A program made the position numbers and the translations under genes. The notes below the pieces were generated by a model. The model searched no databases and was not told where the DNA came from. It worked only from the letters and a program-made list of their open reading frames with translations. Below, in pieces: positions 1 through 10,250 of a stretch of 64,000 nucleotides of DNA (positions within the stretch are counted from its first letter, which is position 1; the number at the start of each line of letters is the position of its first letter). Source of the DNA: Buxus sempervirens (taxonomy: Eukaryota > Streptophyta > Magnoliopsida > Buxales > Buxaceae); contig OX387186.1 in NCBI GenBank assembly GCA_947561395.2, positions 8,917,888 through 8,981,887 on the forward strand. The letters are read 5' to 3'.

Positions 1-1298
1 AAGGATGTTTCAGAGGGATGAAATGGCTGTACTTGCTGAGCCTGTCCACGACCACCAAAATGGTATCAAACCCTTGTGACTTTGGTAATCCTTCGATGAA
101 GTCCATAGTCACATTTTCCCATATTGCATTCGGTATTGGTAATGGTTGCAGTAGGCCTGCAGGTGCCAAGGCTAGGTGTTTGTTTTGTTGGCAGACCTCA
201 CACTCAGCCACATAGGACATTATATCCTTCGTCATCCCTTCCCAAAAGAGCTCTCTGGCTATCCTCTTATAAGTTTTGAGGACCCCTGCATGACCTCCTA
301 TTGTGCTGCCATGGAATTCAGCTAGGATCTTTGGTATGGAAGATGATCCTTTTGCTACAACTAAGCGATCCTTGTAGCGTAGTTGCCCATGAATTAGAGT
401 CCACCCTGGTTTTGCTTGCTGATTAGACCTCAAGGAGGCCTTGATGGTGCTGAGGGTGCTGTCTTGATCCACCTCAGCTGCTATCTGGGCCACATCCAAC
501 ACTTGGGCAACTGTTATAGATCTCAGTTCACACTCCAGTGGCACACGGGAGAGGGCATCTGCAGCCTTATTCTCCCCACCTGGTTTATATTGAATTTCAA
601 AGTGGAATCCCATGAGCTTGGTCAACCATTTGTGATACTCAGAGATGACTAGGCGCTGCTCCAGCAGGTGCTTCAAGCTCTTCTGATTGGTGCGAATGAT
701 AAAGTGACGACCTAATAAGTAATGACGCCACTTCTGCACGGCCAAGACAATTGCCATTAGCTCTCTTTCATAAACTGATTTTTTGCGAGCTCTAGAGGAC
801 AATGCTTGACTCAAGAATGCAATGGGTCTTCGCTGCTGGCTCAGCACCGCTCCCATCCCCACCCCGGAGGCATTTGTTTCAATGACAAAAACATCGTGGA
901 AGTTGGGAAGAGCCAAAACAGGGACCGATACCATGGCGTCCTTGAGCTGTTGTACCGCCTTAGTTGCTTCAGAGCTCCACTGAAATCCGTTCTTTCGTAA
1001 TAGTTGAGTGAGTGGAGCTGCAATACGCCCATAATTTCTTACAAAACGCCTATAGTAGCCGGTCAACCCCAGGAAGCCACGGAGTTCTTTGGGGTTCTTG
1101 GGTATTGGCCACTGCACCATCACTTTGATCTTATCTGGGTCCGCTTGTACTCCCTCCGCTGAGATCAAATGCCCCAAATATTCTAGCTCTGTTTGACAAA
1201 AGAGACATTTTTTTGCATTAGCAAATAACTATTGACTTTGCAAAATAGAGAGTACCTCCATTAAGTGTTGCCTATGAGCTTCCAATGAGGGGTTGTAA
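1..1298 (-). pseudogene. pol part 2: RT thumb, RNase H, integrase (N-terminal half)
   Basis: After the frameshift the minus frame is open from 1298 to the window edge apart from one TAG at 1231-1229. It reads the RT connection (LGHLISAEGVQADPDKI), RNase H (ETNASGVGMGAVL, then KSVYERELMAIVLAVQKWRHYL and ADALSRVPLE) and integrase. The zinc finger keeps H-H-C-C, the CC pair lying in YVAECEVCQQNK near 215-180, and the core begins with MDFIEGLPKS followed by VVVDRLSKYSHF near 45. Two normally acidic RNase H positions read Asn (ETNAS, RTNQKSL). The first of these is the catalytic Asp in related elements, so RNase H should be dead. Confidence 0.92.
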
Positions 1299-1299
1299 A

Positions 1300-2736
1300 C
1301 TAGTCATCAAAGAACATTAGGACTGATCTTCGAAGTAGCCCTCTGAATACCGAATTCATCAAGGCTTGGAAAGTTGCCGGGGCGTTGGTTAATCCAAACG
1401 GCATTACCATGAACTCGTAATGTCCTTCATGTGTGCGAAATGCCGTCTTCGGAATATCTTCTGCTCGTACTCGGATTTGATGGTAGCTCGACTTGAGATC
1501 CAGCTTAGAGAAGTACTTGGCTCCATTTAATTCATCGAGTAGCTCGTCAATTGCTGGAATGGGAAAGCGATCTGGTACGGTGGCCTTGTTCAATGCTCGA
1601 TAGTCTACACAAAAGCGCCAGCTCCCGTCCTTCTTCTTAACCAATAGAATAGGACTTGAATAAGGGCTGGAGCTTGGACGAATGACCCCTGCTACCAACA
1701 TTTCTGCCACTAGGCGCTCAATCTCATTTTTCTGTATGTGGGGATACCTGTAAGGTCTTACATTAATAGGTTCCAATCCCTCCTTCAGGTGAATGGCATG
1801 GTCCTTCTCTCGAGTTGGAGGTAACCCGATGGGTTGTTGAAATACGTCCCGGAATGTCTCCAATAGCTCTTGTATTGACTGTGGGAAGCCTCCCTTCACT
1901 GCTGTTTCCTTTAGAACCTCTGTAATACTTTCTCCCTTGCTTACGTTAGGAGTCGCCATTAGCGAACCCAGTTCAATCGCCCATCCTGGCATCCCCTGTT
2001 GCAGCACTTTCATGAGCGATTGCAGTGACGCTGGAGTTTTACTCAGACTTGGATCCCCTTGCAATACCACGTTCGAAGTGCCTCTTTTAAACTTCATGGT
2101 TAACTTCTGCCAATTAAACTGCACATTGCCGATAGGTGCCAACCACTGTATTCCCAGGATTACATCTGAACTTCCCAATTTGAGAGGGAGATAATCTTCT
2201 ATCACCGTGAGTGATTGCAACGTTAACACGACCCCTTTGCAAATTCCACTGCCTTTTACGACCCCACTTGTGCCCATCATCACTCCGTAATTGGCTGTCT
2301 CTGCCACTGGTAACTGTAACTTCTCTACCAAAGAGGTTGATATAAAATTGTGCATAGCTCCATTGTCAATCAGCACCACTACCTCTTCGCCGCCGATCCA
2401 CCCCTTGAGTTTCATAGTGTGTGGCTCCGTAAGCCCGACCACCGAATTCAAGGATAACTCGACATTGTTCACCTGTGTCAACTCTTCTGTATCCTCTGAT
2501 TCCCCATCTTCGTCTGGTTCCACTTTTCTCTCCTCCTCCTCCTCTTCCTCGTTGACAACCAGTACTTGTAACTCCTTCTGTCTGCAGCGGTGACCTATAT
2601 GATACTTCTCGTCGCACCTGAAGCACAACCCCTTATCTCGTTTTGCTTGGATCTCCGCTCCTGTCAGCCGCTTGAACGGGGGCCGTTCCATGGATGAAGG
2701 AGGTCGCACTAGTGAAGAAGGAGCTCGGTTTGGACT
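1300..2736 (-). pseudogene. pol part 1: zinc knuckle, aspartic protease, reverse transcriptase fingers/palm
   Basis: This continues the gag frame after the TAG at 2737. In order it shows a CCHC-like knuckle ([14 protein letters not shown]), a retropepsin-like site reading [11 protein letters not shown] where the family usually has D-S-G-A-T, the linker to RT, the [17 protein letters not shown] motif, the [12 protein letters not shown] catalytic block, [13 protein letters not shown], and FFDD at the very end. The two FDD aspartates are present. The frame breaks immediately after FFDD, at 1302-1300, where the downstream residues VYNPSLEAH continue in another frame; the shift is consistent with a 4-nt loss. 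The Ser-to-Asn and Thr-to-Met changes at the protease site argue against activity. Confidence 0.93.
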
Positions 2737-3588
2737 CTAACTCACTGTTCGTTTTTCTGGTCGAATCGGCTGTGATGGACTCCCTTTCCCCTGCCGCTGC
2801 CTCTCCTTCTCTCGAATTTGGTGTAAGAAGGTGTTTCGGTCCTCAATCCTCTGAGCCAACTCCATTATCGCCTGCAATCCCCTTGGATTAGACATCATCA
2901 GCTCGGCTTGAATCACTTCGTCCAATCCATTGATAAATACCGCTGATAATGTGTCTTCGTCAAGTTGCTTCAACGAGAAGGACAAAACTTCAAACTGCTC
3001 TCGATAGGTTGCTACCGTGCCCTGTTGTTTCGCCGAGAAGAATTGTTGGTGGAGAGAGCCTGGTTGATTGTCTTGAAACTGTTGGAGAAGACGTTCCTTC
3101 AGTTGCACCCAACTAGCGATCGGCCTTCTTGAATCTTCCCATTGATACCACGACAACGCTACCCCTTCGAAGCATACCCCTGCTGCCGCTATCTTCTCCA
3201 CCTTTGATAACCCATTAATGGCGAAATAGCGTTCTGCCCTAAAGATCCATGCGTCTGGGTCGGTTCCAGTGAACACGGGCAACTCTAGTTTGCGGTGCGG
3301 GTTTTCTCCCATATACCCTTGTGTCCGACCCATCATCCCCTCGAGTGGTGTCGTCTCTGTCGCTGGTTCCGCCGTTGCCATGGAAGAGCGAGCTCCGCTT
3401 GACTTCGCCTGATTCCCAGCTCCATGGTTTCGCCCTCTCAACACCGCTCGAAACCCTTCATCTATCTTTTGGGTAAGTGTCTCTACCGTAGTTGATAGAT
3501 CCACCAGGCGTTCTTCCAATATCGACAATGTTTCTTCCACCTTATCCATTCTAGTTTCCATTCTAGTTTCCATTCTTGTTCCAGGCAT
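2737..3588 (-). pseudogene. gag (capsid) part of Ty3/gypsy polyprotein
   Basis: The 283-residue frame opens with three METRM-type repeats and a predicted coiled segment (about residues 15-50). It then carries the plant retrotransposon gag signature: KLELPVFTGTDPDAW near residue 100, an aromatic helix with YFAINGL, and the L-x-x-F-x-x-x-QQGTVATYREQFE stretch near 175. The ATG at 3588 lies 16 nt downstream of the primer binding site, as expected for gag. The frame closes with a TAG at 2739-2737, but the same frame resumes at once with SPNRAPSS and runs into the zinc knuckle. I infer one original gag-pol frame broken by a single nonsense change. Programmed readthrough is possible but has no support beyond position. 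Confidence 0.88.
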
Positions 3589-3603
3589 AACCCCAGCGAT
3601 TCA

Positions 3604-3617
3604 GGGCTCTGATACCA
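3604..3617 (-). other. primer binding site complementary to initiator tRNA-Met
   Basis: The minus strand reads TGGTATCAGAGCCC two bases inside the LTR end. This is the standard plant retrotransposon primer site, matching the 3' end of initiator tRNA-Met. It fixes the LTR boundary and the orientation of the element. Confidence 0.9.
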
Positions 3618-3619
3618 AT

Positions 3620-3960
3620 TGATAGGTTCTGACCTATCACTCTCACTCACAACCTCACCGTTAACAGAAGAACCAAGGAAAATTGAGAAGAAAATGGAGA
3701 TTTGCAATTGTAGAAGAAGAAGAAATAGTTGTATTGATGTACTGGTAATAAGTAATCTGTAACAAACTCAGTTAGTAGAAATAACAGTCATGGAGGACAT
3801 TCGAGAGGCCTCCTCTCTCCCTCAATTTACTTCATACAACTTTCTTGACCTCTCTCTCTCTCGTTACACCTTTTATTCTCTAATCCTAACAAACTCCAGC
3901 ATCTCTAACAACCTTGTCCATCTCAGCCTCTCATCATTCTCCTCTTGTCAGCTGCTAACA
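3620..3960 (-). repeat. 5' LTR of the Ty3/gypsy element (341 bp)
   Basis: In element orientation it begins TGTTAGCAGC at 3960 and ends ACCTATCA at 3620, giving the usual TG...CA limits. The inner edge is set by the adjacent primer binding site. The outer edge is chosen as the nearest TGTTA and cannot be checked against a second LTR. The last 20 nt form an inverted repeat, TGATAGGT then ACCTATCA, separated by 4 nt. Confidence 0.7.
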
Positions 3961-4631
3961 ACTTTAGACCTTTAGGTCCCTCCTTGGGTTGCTTGGTCCT
4001 CCTCTTGGGCAGCATTGGCTTTGATGGGGTCCCACTTGGCTGCACTCTTTCTTCTTGCATATGTAAGACGTATTGGGGGCCTACCCGCTGTTGAGATCAT
4101 ATCATAATATGTGCTGTCTTGTGGTTTGTGTTTAATAAGATTAAGCCTTGCCATCCTCATCTTTTTATATTGATTACCTTCACATGATATGTTGTTTCTT
4201 GTTTGTGTTAGCATTGGATTGAGCAGAAATTAGAAGGCAAGTAAAGGGATTTTATTTTATCTTTTTTGTTAAAGCTGTTTTGATTGCATTGATGCCGGAG
4301 TTTGTCAGTAAAGAAGGCATGTTTTTTTGTTCTGCTAATGTTTGATTTCCCTTCTTTCTTTTGGGTTTTTGTGGCGCTTTAATGGTCTGCATTATGAAAT
4401 CCTGAATTACTACTGATTTTGGTTGCTGTTGATTTTTATTTGCTTTAACAACTTTTTGCTTTTCTTGAATTCTAAGGGTTTTTGATTGTGCACAATTGAT
4501 AGTGCCTTGATCTTGGTTGATCTATTTTTTTATATGAAGCAAATTGTGTCTGTGCTGATTTGTTTTTGTTAAGAATAATTTCATAGTACTTGAGCTAAGT
4601 ACAATATTTCTTTCTTGTCTCCTTTTCCAAA
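3961..4631. other. no gene recognised
   Basis: AT-rich sequence between the LTR and the first JASON-like exon. T-rich tracts before 4632 suit an intron end. I see no convincing coding exon, although the N-terminal part of the JASON-like gene would be expected here. Confidence 0.4.
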
Positions 4632-5225
4632 GAGAAAGAAGGTTCTCCTTGCAAGGATAAAGAAAATCATGTCTTGGGATCTCAACAGTCTGATTTTGAT
4701 GGCAGTTTCAATGTCAAGGAGCTCAAGGATGAGGTATATTCTGCTTTATATTCTCTGACTTGTGACCTCAAGTGTGTGGTTTGATACCTTTCTTCTGTTC
4801 TCAACTTAAGTGGAAGCAAGCTTATCTCAATGAATTAAGTCATCATCAACTGTATTGCATGCAAAGAGTAAGAATTGTGATTTACTCTCTACTGAAAAAT
4901 CTCATTTTGGCAAAGTCTCTGAGAGGGATAGGCCTATTATTGGAATGGTTGCTGCACACTGGAATGATGATGAGCCTACTCAAGTTTCACCCAAGGGGTG
5001 GGATGGTAAGGGGATTCCAAATTCAACTAGTAAATACAAAGAGGTGTGTGTAGTCTCTATCTACATATTCTTATTTGATTTTTTTTTAAAAAATTTTAAG
5101 GTGGTTGTATTTGTTTTTGAAAGGTTTTGGTCATTGCTACAGGATCGGAAAGTAAGTTGGCATGTGACACCATTTGAGGAAAGGTTAGAAAAGGCATTAT
5201 TTGAAGAGAGTTTTATCTCTCAAAG
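4632..5225 (+). pseudogene. JASON: JASON-like gene fragment (three exon remnants)
   Basis: Three exon-like blocks recall conserved stretches of plant JASON proteins, which control spindle organisation at male meiosis II. Block 1 (4632-4733) reads SPCKDKENHVLGSQ and FNVKELKDE, with an AG before it and GTATAT after it. Block 2 (about 4852-5043) reads DRPIIGMVAAHWNDDEP and GIPNSTSKYKE, ended by a GT. Block 3 (5143-5225) follows TACAG and reads KVSWHVTPFEERLEKAL and ends before GTATT. The large central exon expected between blocks 1 and 2 is missing, block 2 has no clean acceptor, and the last exon was not found, so this is most likely a broken copy. Identification rests on remembered family sequence and needs a protein search. 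Confidence 0.62.
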
Positions 5226-6068
5226 GTATTGGATGCTTTTCCTTCATTCCATGAATGTTTTTTCTTTTGGGAAATTCATTCCATGAATGTTTAATGCAAG
5301 TGAGGTTAGCATGTTATATATATATTACCAGTGCAAGTGGGATGATATTTTGCCTCGTTTTAAATCTTTATTTTTCCAGTCCAGTATTGCTTGAAGTTGT
5401 TAGTTTTTAGGATTTATTATTTGTCTTTTTTCTTATTGTTTTTTATTTTTTGGAAAATTTTCTGGGTCTACATATTTAAGATAGATAGGGACTGTTATTC
5501 GGTGTGATGATTAACACTTCAGTTTCCCAATACAAAACACGGGGTCAAGTCTAGAGTATAACCAGTTTGCACTAAAATGCCATAAGTTAGGTCTTTCACC
5601 AGCCCCCTTTTAAGACTATCCTTTGATGGGACTTATTTTGGGTTGTGGTCCATAAGTTAGAAAATACTCTACGTATGTACCTGAAGCCTTTTCATTTGTA
5701 ATATTGTCCATAATTCCAAGAAATGCAAAGAGTAGGACCTATTATTTTGTGGCAACTAGTCCACGCCCTAGGAAGATTAAGAGTACAAAATTCGAGTAAT
5801 CTATTGAAAACTCCAAAATTCAAGTAATCTGTTTTTCTTTGTGGTTGCTGCAGAGGGATATGACTCTTGACGACTGATTTCAGAGCACTTGCTGCCTATT
5901 AAATCAATTTCGGATTAGGGAACAGTAGTCAATCATGTCAAATAGGTTATTTGTTTAGTTATTTAATTTTTGGAACCTGAAGCTTTCAGATGTTGAGTTT
6001 TTAGCATTCAACGTTTACCTTTTGAATATGATTGATGTACAGATCTCATTACTGATGCAGAATATTAA
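5226..6068. other. no gene recognised
   Basis: AT-rich, non-coding in all frames beyond chance. It follows the last JASON-like block and may hold intron or 3' remnants. I found no matching start for the CACTA-type element whose end lies at 6470. Confidence 0.4.

Positions 6069-6106
<38 letters not shown>
6069..6106 (+). repeat. 38-nt G homopolymer
   Basis: An uninterrupted run of 38 G at the left edge of a G/T-rich segment (6107-6235) that contains many GGGG and GGGTGGGG runs. It could be a true G tract with quadruplex potential, or an assembly artefact. A second run of exactly the same length lies at 57868-57905. Confidence 0.9.
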
Positions 6107-6111
<5 letters not shown>

Positions 6112-6470
6112 TGTGTGGTGGTAAAGGATTTTTCGGCTGGTGGGTGGGGATTGTTTGTGGTGGGGTTCGGTGAGGATATGGGGTTTGAGGGGAGGCGTGG
6201 TTGTGTTTTGGGTGGGGGGTATTGGTAGGGGTGTGGTAAATTATTGACACTTAAAAAAAATGCCGTAATAGCTTACATTATTACGGCATTTTTTTAAAGT
6301 GTCGTTATAGCGGCATATTCCAAAGTGTTGTTATAAATTGTCGCTATAACATAATGCAACACCACTTGAAATGGCACTTTGTCAAAATGCCGTTATATGT
6401 TATAGCGGCATTTTTTTATATTATAAGGGCACTTTTGAAGTGCCGTAATAAAAAGACTTTCTTTGTAGTG
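6107..6470. mobile_element. terminal part of a CACTA (En/Spm-like) element
   Basis: The right edge ends CTTTCTTTGTAGTG, whose reverse complement CACTACAAAGAAAG matches the CACTA terminal signature, followed by TAA as a possible 3-bp target duplication. Upstream are several copies of TGCCGTTATA/TGCCGTAATA in both orientations (6261-6450), like the subterminal repeats that CACTA transposases bind. No left terminus was found, so the element is truncated or joined to the G tract. A non-autonomous derivative is likely. Confidence 0.65.
6254..6295. repeat. perfect 17-bp hairpin of CACTA subterminal motifs
   Basis: Two subterminal motifs face each other. The arms 6254-6270 and 6279-6295 pair perfectly around an 8-nt loop, and a further 7-bp outer pair (6246-6252 with 6297-6303) extends the stem. 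Confidence 0.85.
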
Positions 6471-9400
6471 TAATGACAAACAAAGCTTATTTGATTCATC
6501 TAGATCACTCAGTTCAGCTATGATTTTTATCTGTCTTAATATGAATGCCATCATTTTGCTGCGATATACTTAATATGTCTTATTTAATTTTATTTTTTTT
6601 CCCTTCTGCTGTTTAATTTAATTCATTCACATAATATTGTTCATCTATGAATACTGTTTTCCTAATTGGAATTCAAACCCAGATTGGTGGTGCAAATTAA
6701 GAACTTGAGTGGCATACAAAGTATAATAGCACTTTTGTCAATCAATTTATTGGATCAGCCAACAACTATTTTATCTTGCTTATGACAACTAGATGGGGTT
6801 GGTGATATGTGTCCAGTTATGCCATTCGATCTTGTCAGAAAAATGTCCATAATAACTTTTAAACTCACTTCATATCAACTCTATACAGGTCCTTCCTGGT
6901 CTTCTTTATAATTAGCCCCTTTGGATCTTCCAACCTACTCAACTTTATACCTTTCAGCTACCTCCATATTTGTAAAGGACGATAACCTGGTGTAGGTCTC
7001 ACTGAGGCAGAGCCTTGTGAGTGGTAGACTAGCAATAAGCCTTGACTTTGGCATGTTTTATTTAACATGCCCAAAATAAATCAACAAAACTTTATTTTAT
7101 TACCAATTGGATCTACTCCAGTCTCTTTGGTATGTTTGTTGCTTGTCATTCCCCACAGTTTTTTCACACATCCATCTCAACATCATCTACTCTATTATGT
7201 TCATTCTATGTATTTATGGCTTCTTAGTTGCTCAACTTTCTGTGCTATATCTTGTATTTGGTCTAATAAAATTTACCTTATTGAGTGTGAGGCATCAATA
7301 ATAAAATACTTTAGAGGCACCTCTTTACTAGCCATCCAGCATCAACTATTCTCACAAAAGTTATTATTCTCTCATATATGTTATTTACAATAATGTATGT
7401 GCCTGGCATGCATTTATTATATATGTCAGAATCGGTATACTTCAATTCAGATGTCAATGAAGTTAGTGATGATATTTCCATGAAATACAAAATCATATAT
7501 CTGCAACATCTAAAGCTATATTATATATGATTTAGTATTACTTCTTTTTTAAATACTATTGGACACCACCATTTATGGTGATCTTCCTTTCTTTACACTA
7601 CACTAAATTGCAAGTTTCCTATGTAACTGATTCTGTTCATGGTGTAGGTCTAGTTTTTACTCATGGAAAGCAACGAAATTCTGGGACCAACAGAGCAGAA
7701 TTGTTCAGAAGAGATTCCATCACTTTTCAAACATATAACATCTTGAGCTGCTGCTGGCTTAATTTAATAGTGTTGAGGATAGCAGCAGCCTGAATACTCA
7801 TTGTCAACCAAGCGGCTCTCAAACCTCCAGTCCATTATCTGACGTAAGTGATACCTCATTTGATTTGGATAGGGCTAATTAGTCTGGGGTCCCCTTTAAG
7901 TCCCATTTATTATGCCTTTAGGATTGAAGCTCCATTTGTTTATAAATAAGTTATACATATTGCAGCCAAACTATGACATGGCAAATCAATTCCTTTATTT
8001 CATATATACGAATACCTTTCATACAAGTATATTGTATAGATTACATATTTTTTTGGCATTAAAACATGTAATTAAAACCACGCGGAACCATCATATCTTC
8101 TCACAATAAAAGTCATTCTAACATATATGATATCATGACTTTTATTGTGCACCCCTAAGGTGGGGATTCAATTGATATATTCTTCTGACAATAAATAAGC
8201 CAACTGAGAAGAACCTTGTGGTGATTTTGCAAACCTTTGAATTAATTCCATGGCAAACCTTATATTACATTACTTTTATTTGATTATTTCAATTTAAATA
8301 CTATTATAGCTGTCGTAAATGAGGAAAAATTCTTTTAGTGATGCCTGCTCAAGTGCTTTGGCTGGATTTGCATTAATTTCTTTAGAATGGTGTGTAATAA
8401 TTAAGGTATATTATCATTTTATAGGTGTTGCTTGTGGTAACTAATGTTGAAGTGCTTCTACAAAAGCCTTTTGGTTCTTCCTGTAGTGGCATGGAGTATG
8501 CATGTGTTTAGTATGGTCTCAAAATAAAGCCAAATTAGGATCTGAAAATATGGATATATGCTTTCAGGTCCCAGGGTAAAATATGATTGCCTCTTTTCTT
8601 TCAAATGATCTTTAAGAAGACATTTTCTTATGCTGAATTTGGCTGCGGCAACCAAAGAAGTTCCTTGTTTCTTCTTGTGTTTGTTCTAAAAGAATTTTCC
8701 CAGGTTGTTATAATAATATTTCTTTTTCTTGTGTGATCTACTGCAGGCTTTCAGATCCACTATAGTATCAGTGATGCTGAATGGGATATCATCTATGACA
8801 AATTGGGTAAACGTGTGCAGAGGGGATGCTAAAATTGTCCTTCCTTGGCTGGCAATTGGTGATTAGGCAATAAAGGTAACTTTTTCCCGGTTTTTACAAA
8901 ACTTTACAAAATTATTCTTTCCTTGTTATTTTTTCACTATACGATTAGAAACTAAGTCTTACAATTAAGAAGGCCACATCATGATTTGTAGAAAAAAGTT
9001 TAAACAGGCAAGTTAAGAATCCACTAGCAGGTAGTAAACTTATATTTGCCTCAGCTCACTAGCAGGTAGTAAACTTATATTTATGCTCAAATTAAGGACT
9101 GTATTTTGATAATACAGCAGTTACTATGTGCAAACAAAAGATGCCACCGTTCATTCCCAGTTTATTGTTTCCTTTTCTTTTAGGAATTGGCTAAAGCATT
9201 TGTAGCAGCTCCATCCATGTGGATTCATTAGTGATGATGGGATGGTAGTATTACATGTGCTTGATTTGTTAGTGCTCATTGAAGTTTGATATTCATGTTT
9301 TCCTTTCGTCATTTCCATGGTGCCACTAATATTATTTGTTGGTGTTGGGATTTGTAGAAGATAACAACCTAACTATTGCTGTAGCAGCATCCATAGCAAT

Positions 9401-10247
9401 CTATGAACTGAAGAAACAATGGCAGATAGAAAAAATGGTTGGAGATTTATGATGAATCAAAAAGAAATTGTAGGATAAGTCTATAAATGTGTGTGCAAAC
9501 TTATGAAACCAATTTTTTGATGTGGAATTTTTTTGTTTCTTTCTATTTGTTTACTCAATATGTGGTTTGGAACTTTGGATATCAAATGTTAATAATGTTT
9601 CCTACTTTATGTTCTTTTATTGCCTACCTACATAATACCACTTACTATTTGAATTTTTGTAAATACATATTATCCTTATCTTCAAAATGCAAAACATGTG
9701 CCTTTTTGAAAATCCAATTCATACAAATTAGTAGGTCTAGATAATCTTGTAACTTTTTTTATAGTATCGTCAACACCATATATTAAAGGTCTTTAGGTAA
9801 TATTGTTTTGTTCGTCATTTCTAATTATACAACTAATTGGAGGAATGATGCCTATTTTAACCTATCCCTTACGTTGTTCCTAAATTTCATGTATATTTAG
9901 TTCTATATAAAATAAATTAGTTCTTCTTTTCCTCTGTTTTATATGTTCAATAATGTTTTTGTGTCTCTAGGTCCCTAATTATTTCTTCATATTTTTTTAT
10001 TCGCTGGTAGTTTACATCATTGATCGTGTTCTTGACAAGCTAATTGGCGATCCAAGGAGATTTTGTCAAACTACTAGAATTCTCATTCCAAACTTAAAAT
10101 ACCTAAATATGGGTGGATGTTGAGCGTTGTCTAGCATGCAAGATGATTACCGTGGTTGGATGGAGAAGGATCAAAGAACCCACAATTTTAGAAAAATAGA
10201 ATATGGAAAGCATATTCATTCATATATCAAATGCTACGGATTTATGT
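6471..10247. other. no recognisable gene; scattered unassigned remnants
   Basis: AT-rich sequence. Short coding-like stretches are visible but not identified: 7778-7841 on the plus strand (reading SSSLNTHCQPSGSQ, then a GTAAGT donor), 8746-8830, 9360-9450, and 10005-10120 (VYIIDRVLDKLIGDPRR). None joins into a convincing model. A 28-bp direct repeat (CACTAGCAGGTAGTAAACTT...) occurs twice at about 9020-9085. Confidence 0.4.
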
Positions 10248-10250
10248 TTA

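Larger units (their letters stand above)
1..3960 (-). mobile_element. Ty3/gypsy LTR retrotransposon, 5' LTR to integrase, truncated by window edge
   Basis: Read on the minus strand the order is LTR (3960-3620), primer binding site (3617-3604), gag (from 3588), zinc knuckle, protease, reverse transcriptase, RNase H and integrase (to position 1). That domain order, with integrase after RNase H, defines Ty3/gypsy. The 3' LTR lies outside the window. The zinc-knuckle region ([14 protein letters not shown]) and a single gag-pol frame suggest a plant chromovirus such as Reina, but this lineage call is tentative because the integrase C-terminus is missing. Two in-frame stops, one frameshift and active-site substitutions make the copy non-autonomous. 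Confidence 0.93.

Noticed and set aside
2291..2593. Ser-rich plus-strand ORF opposite pol
   Set aside because: Antisense shadow of the gag-pol acidic linker; no start context or domain.
3790..3975. Plus-strand ORF MEDIREASSLPQF
   Set aside because: Lies inside the LTR on the antisense strand.
6022..6250. Glycine-rich or proline-rich small proteins across the G tract
   Set aside because: Produced by the homopolymer on either strand; no support in flanking sequence.
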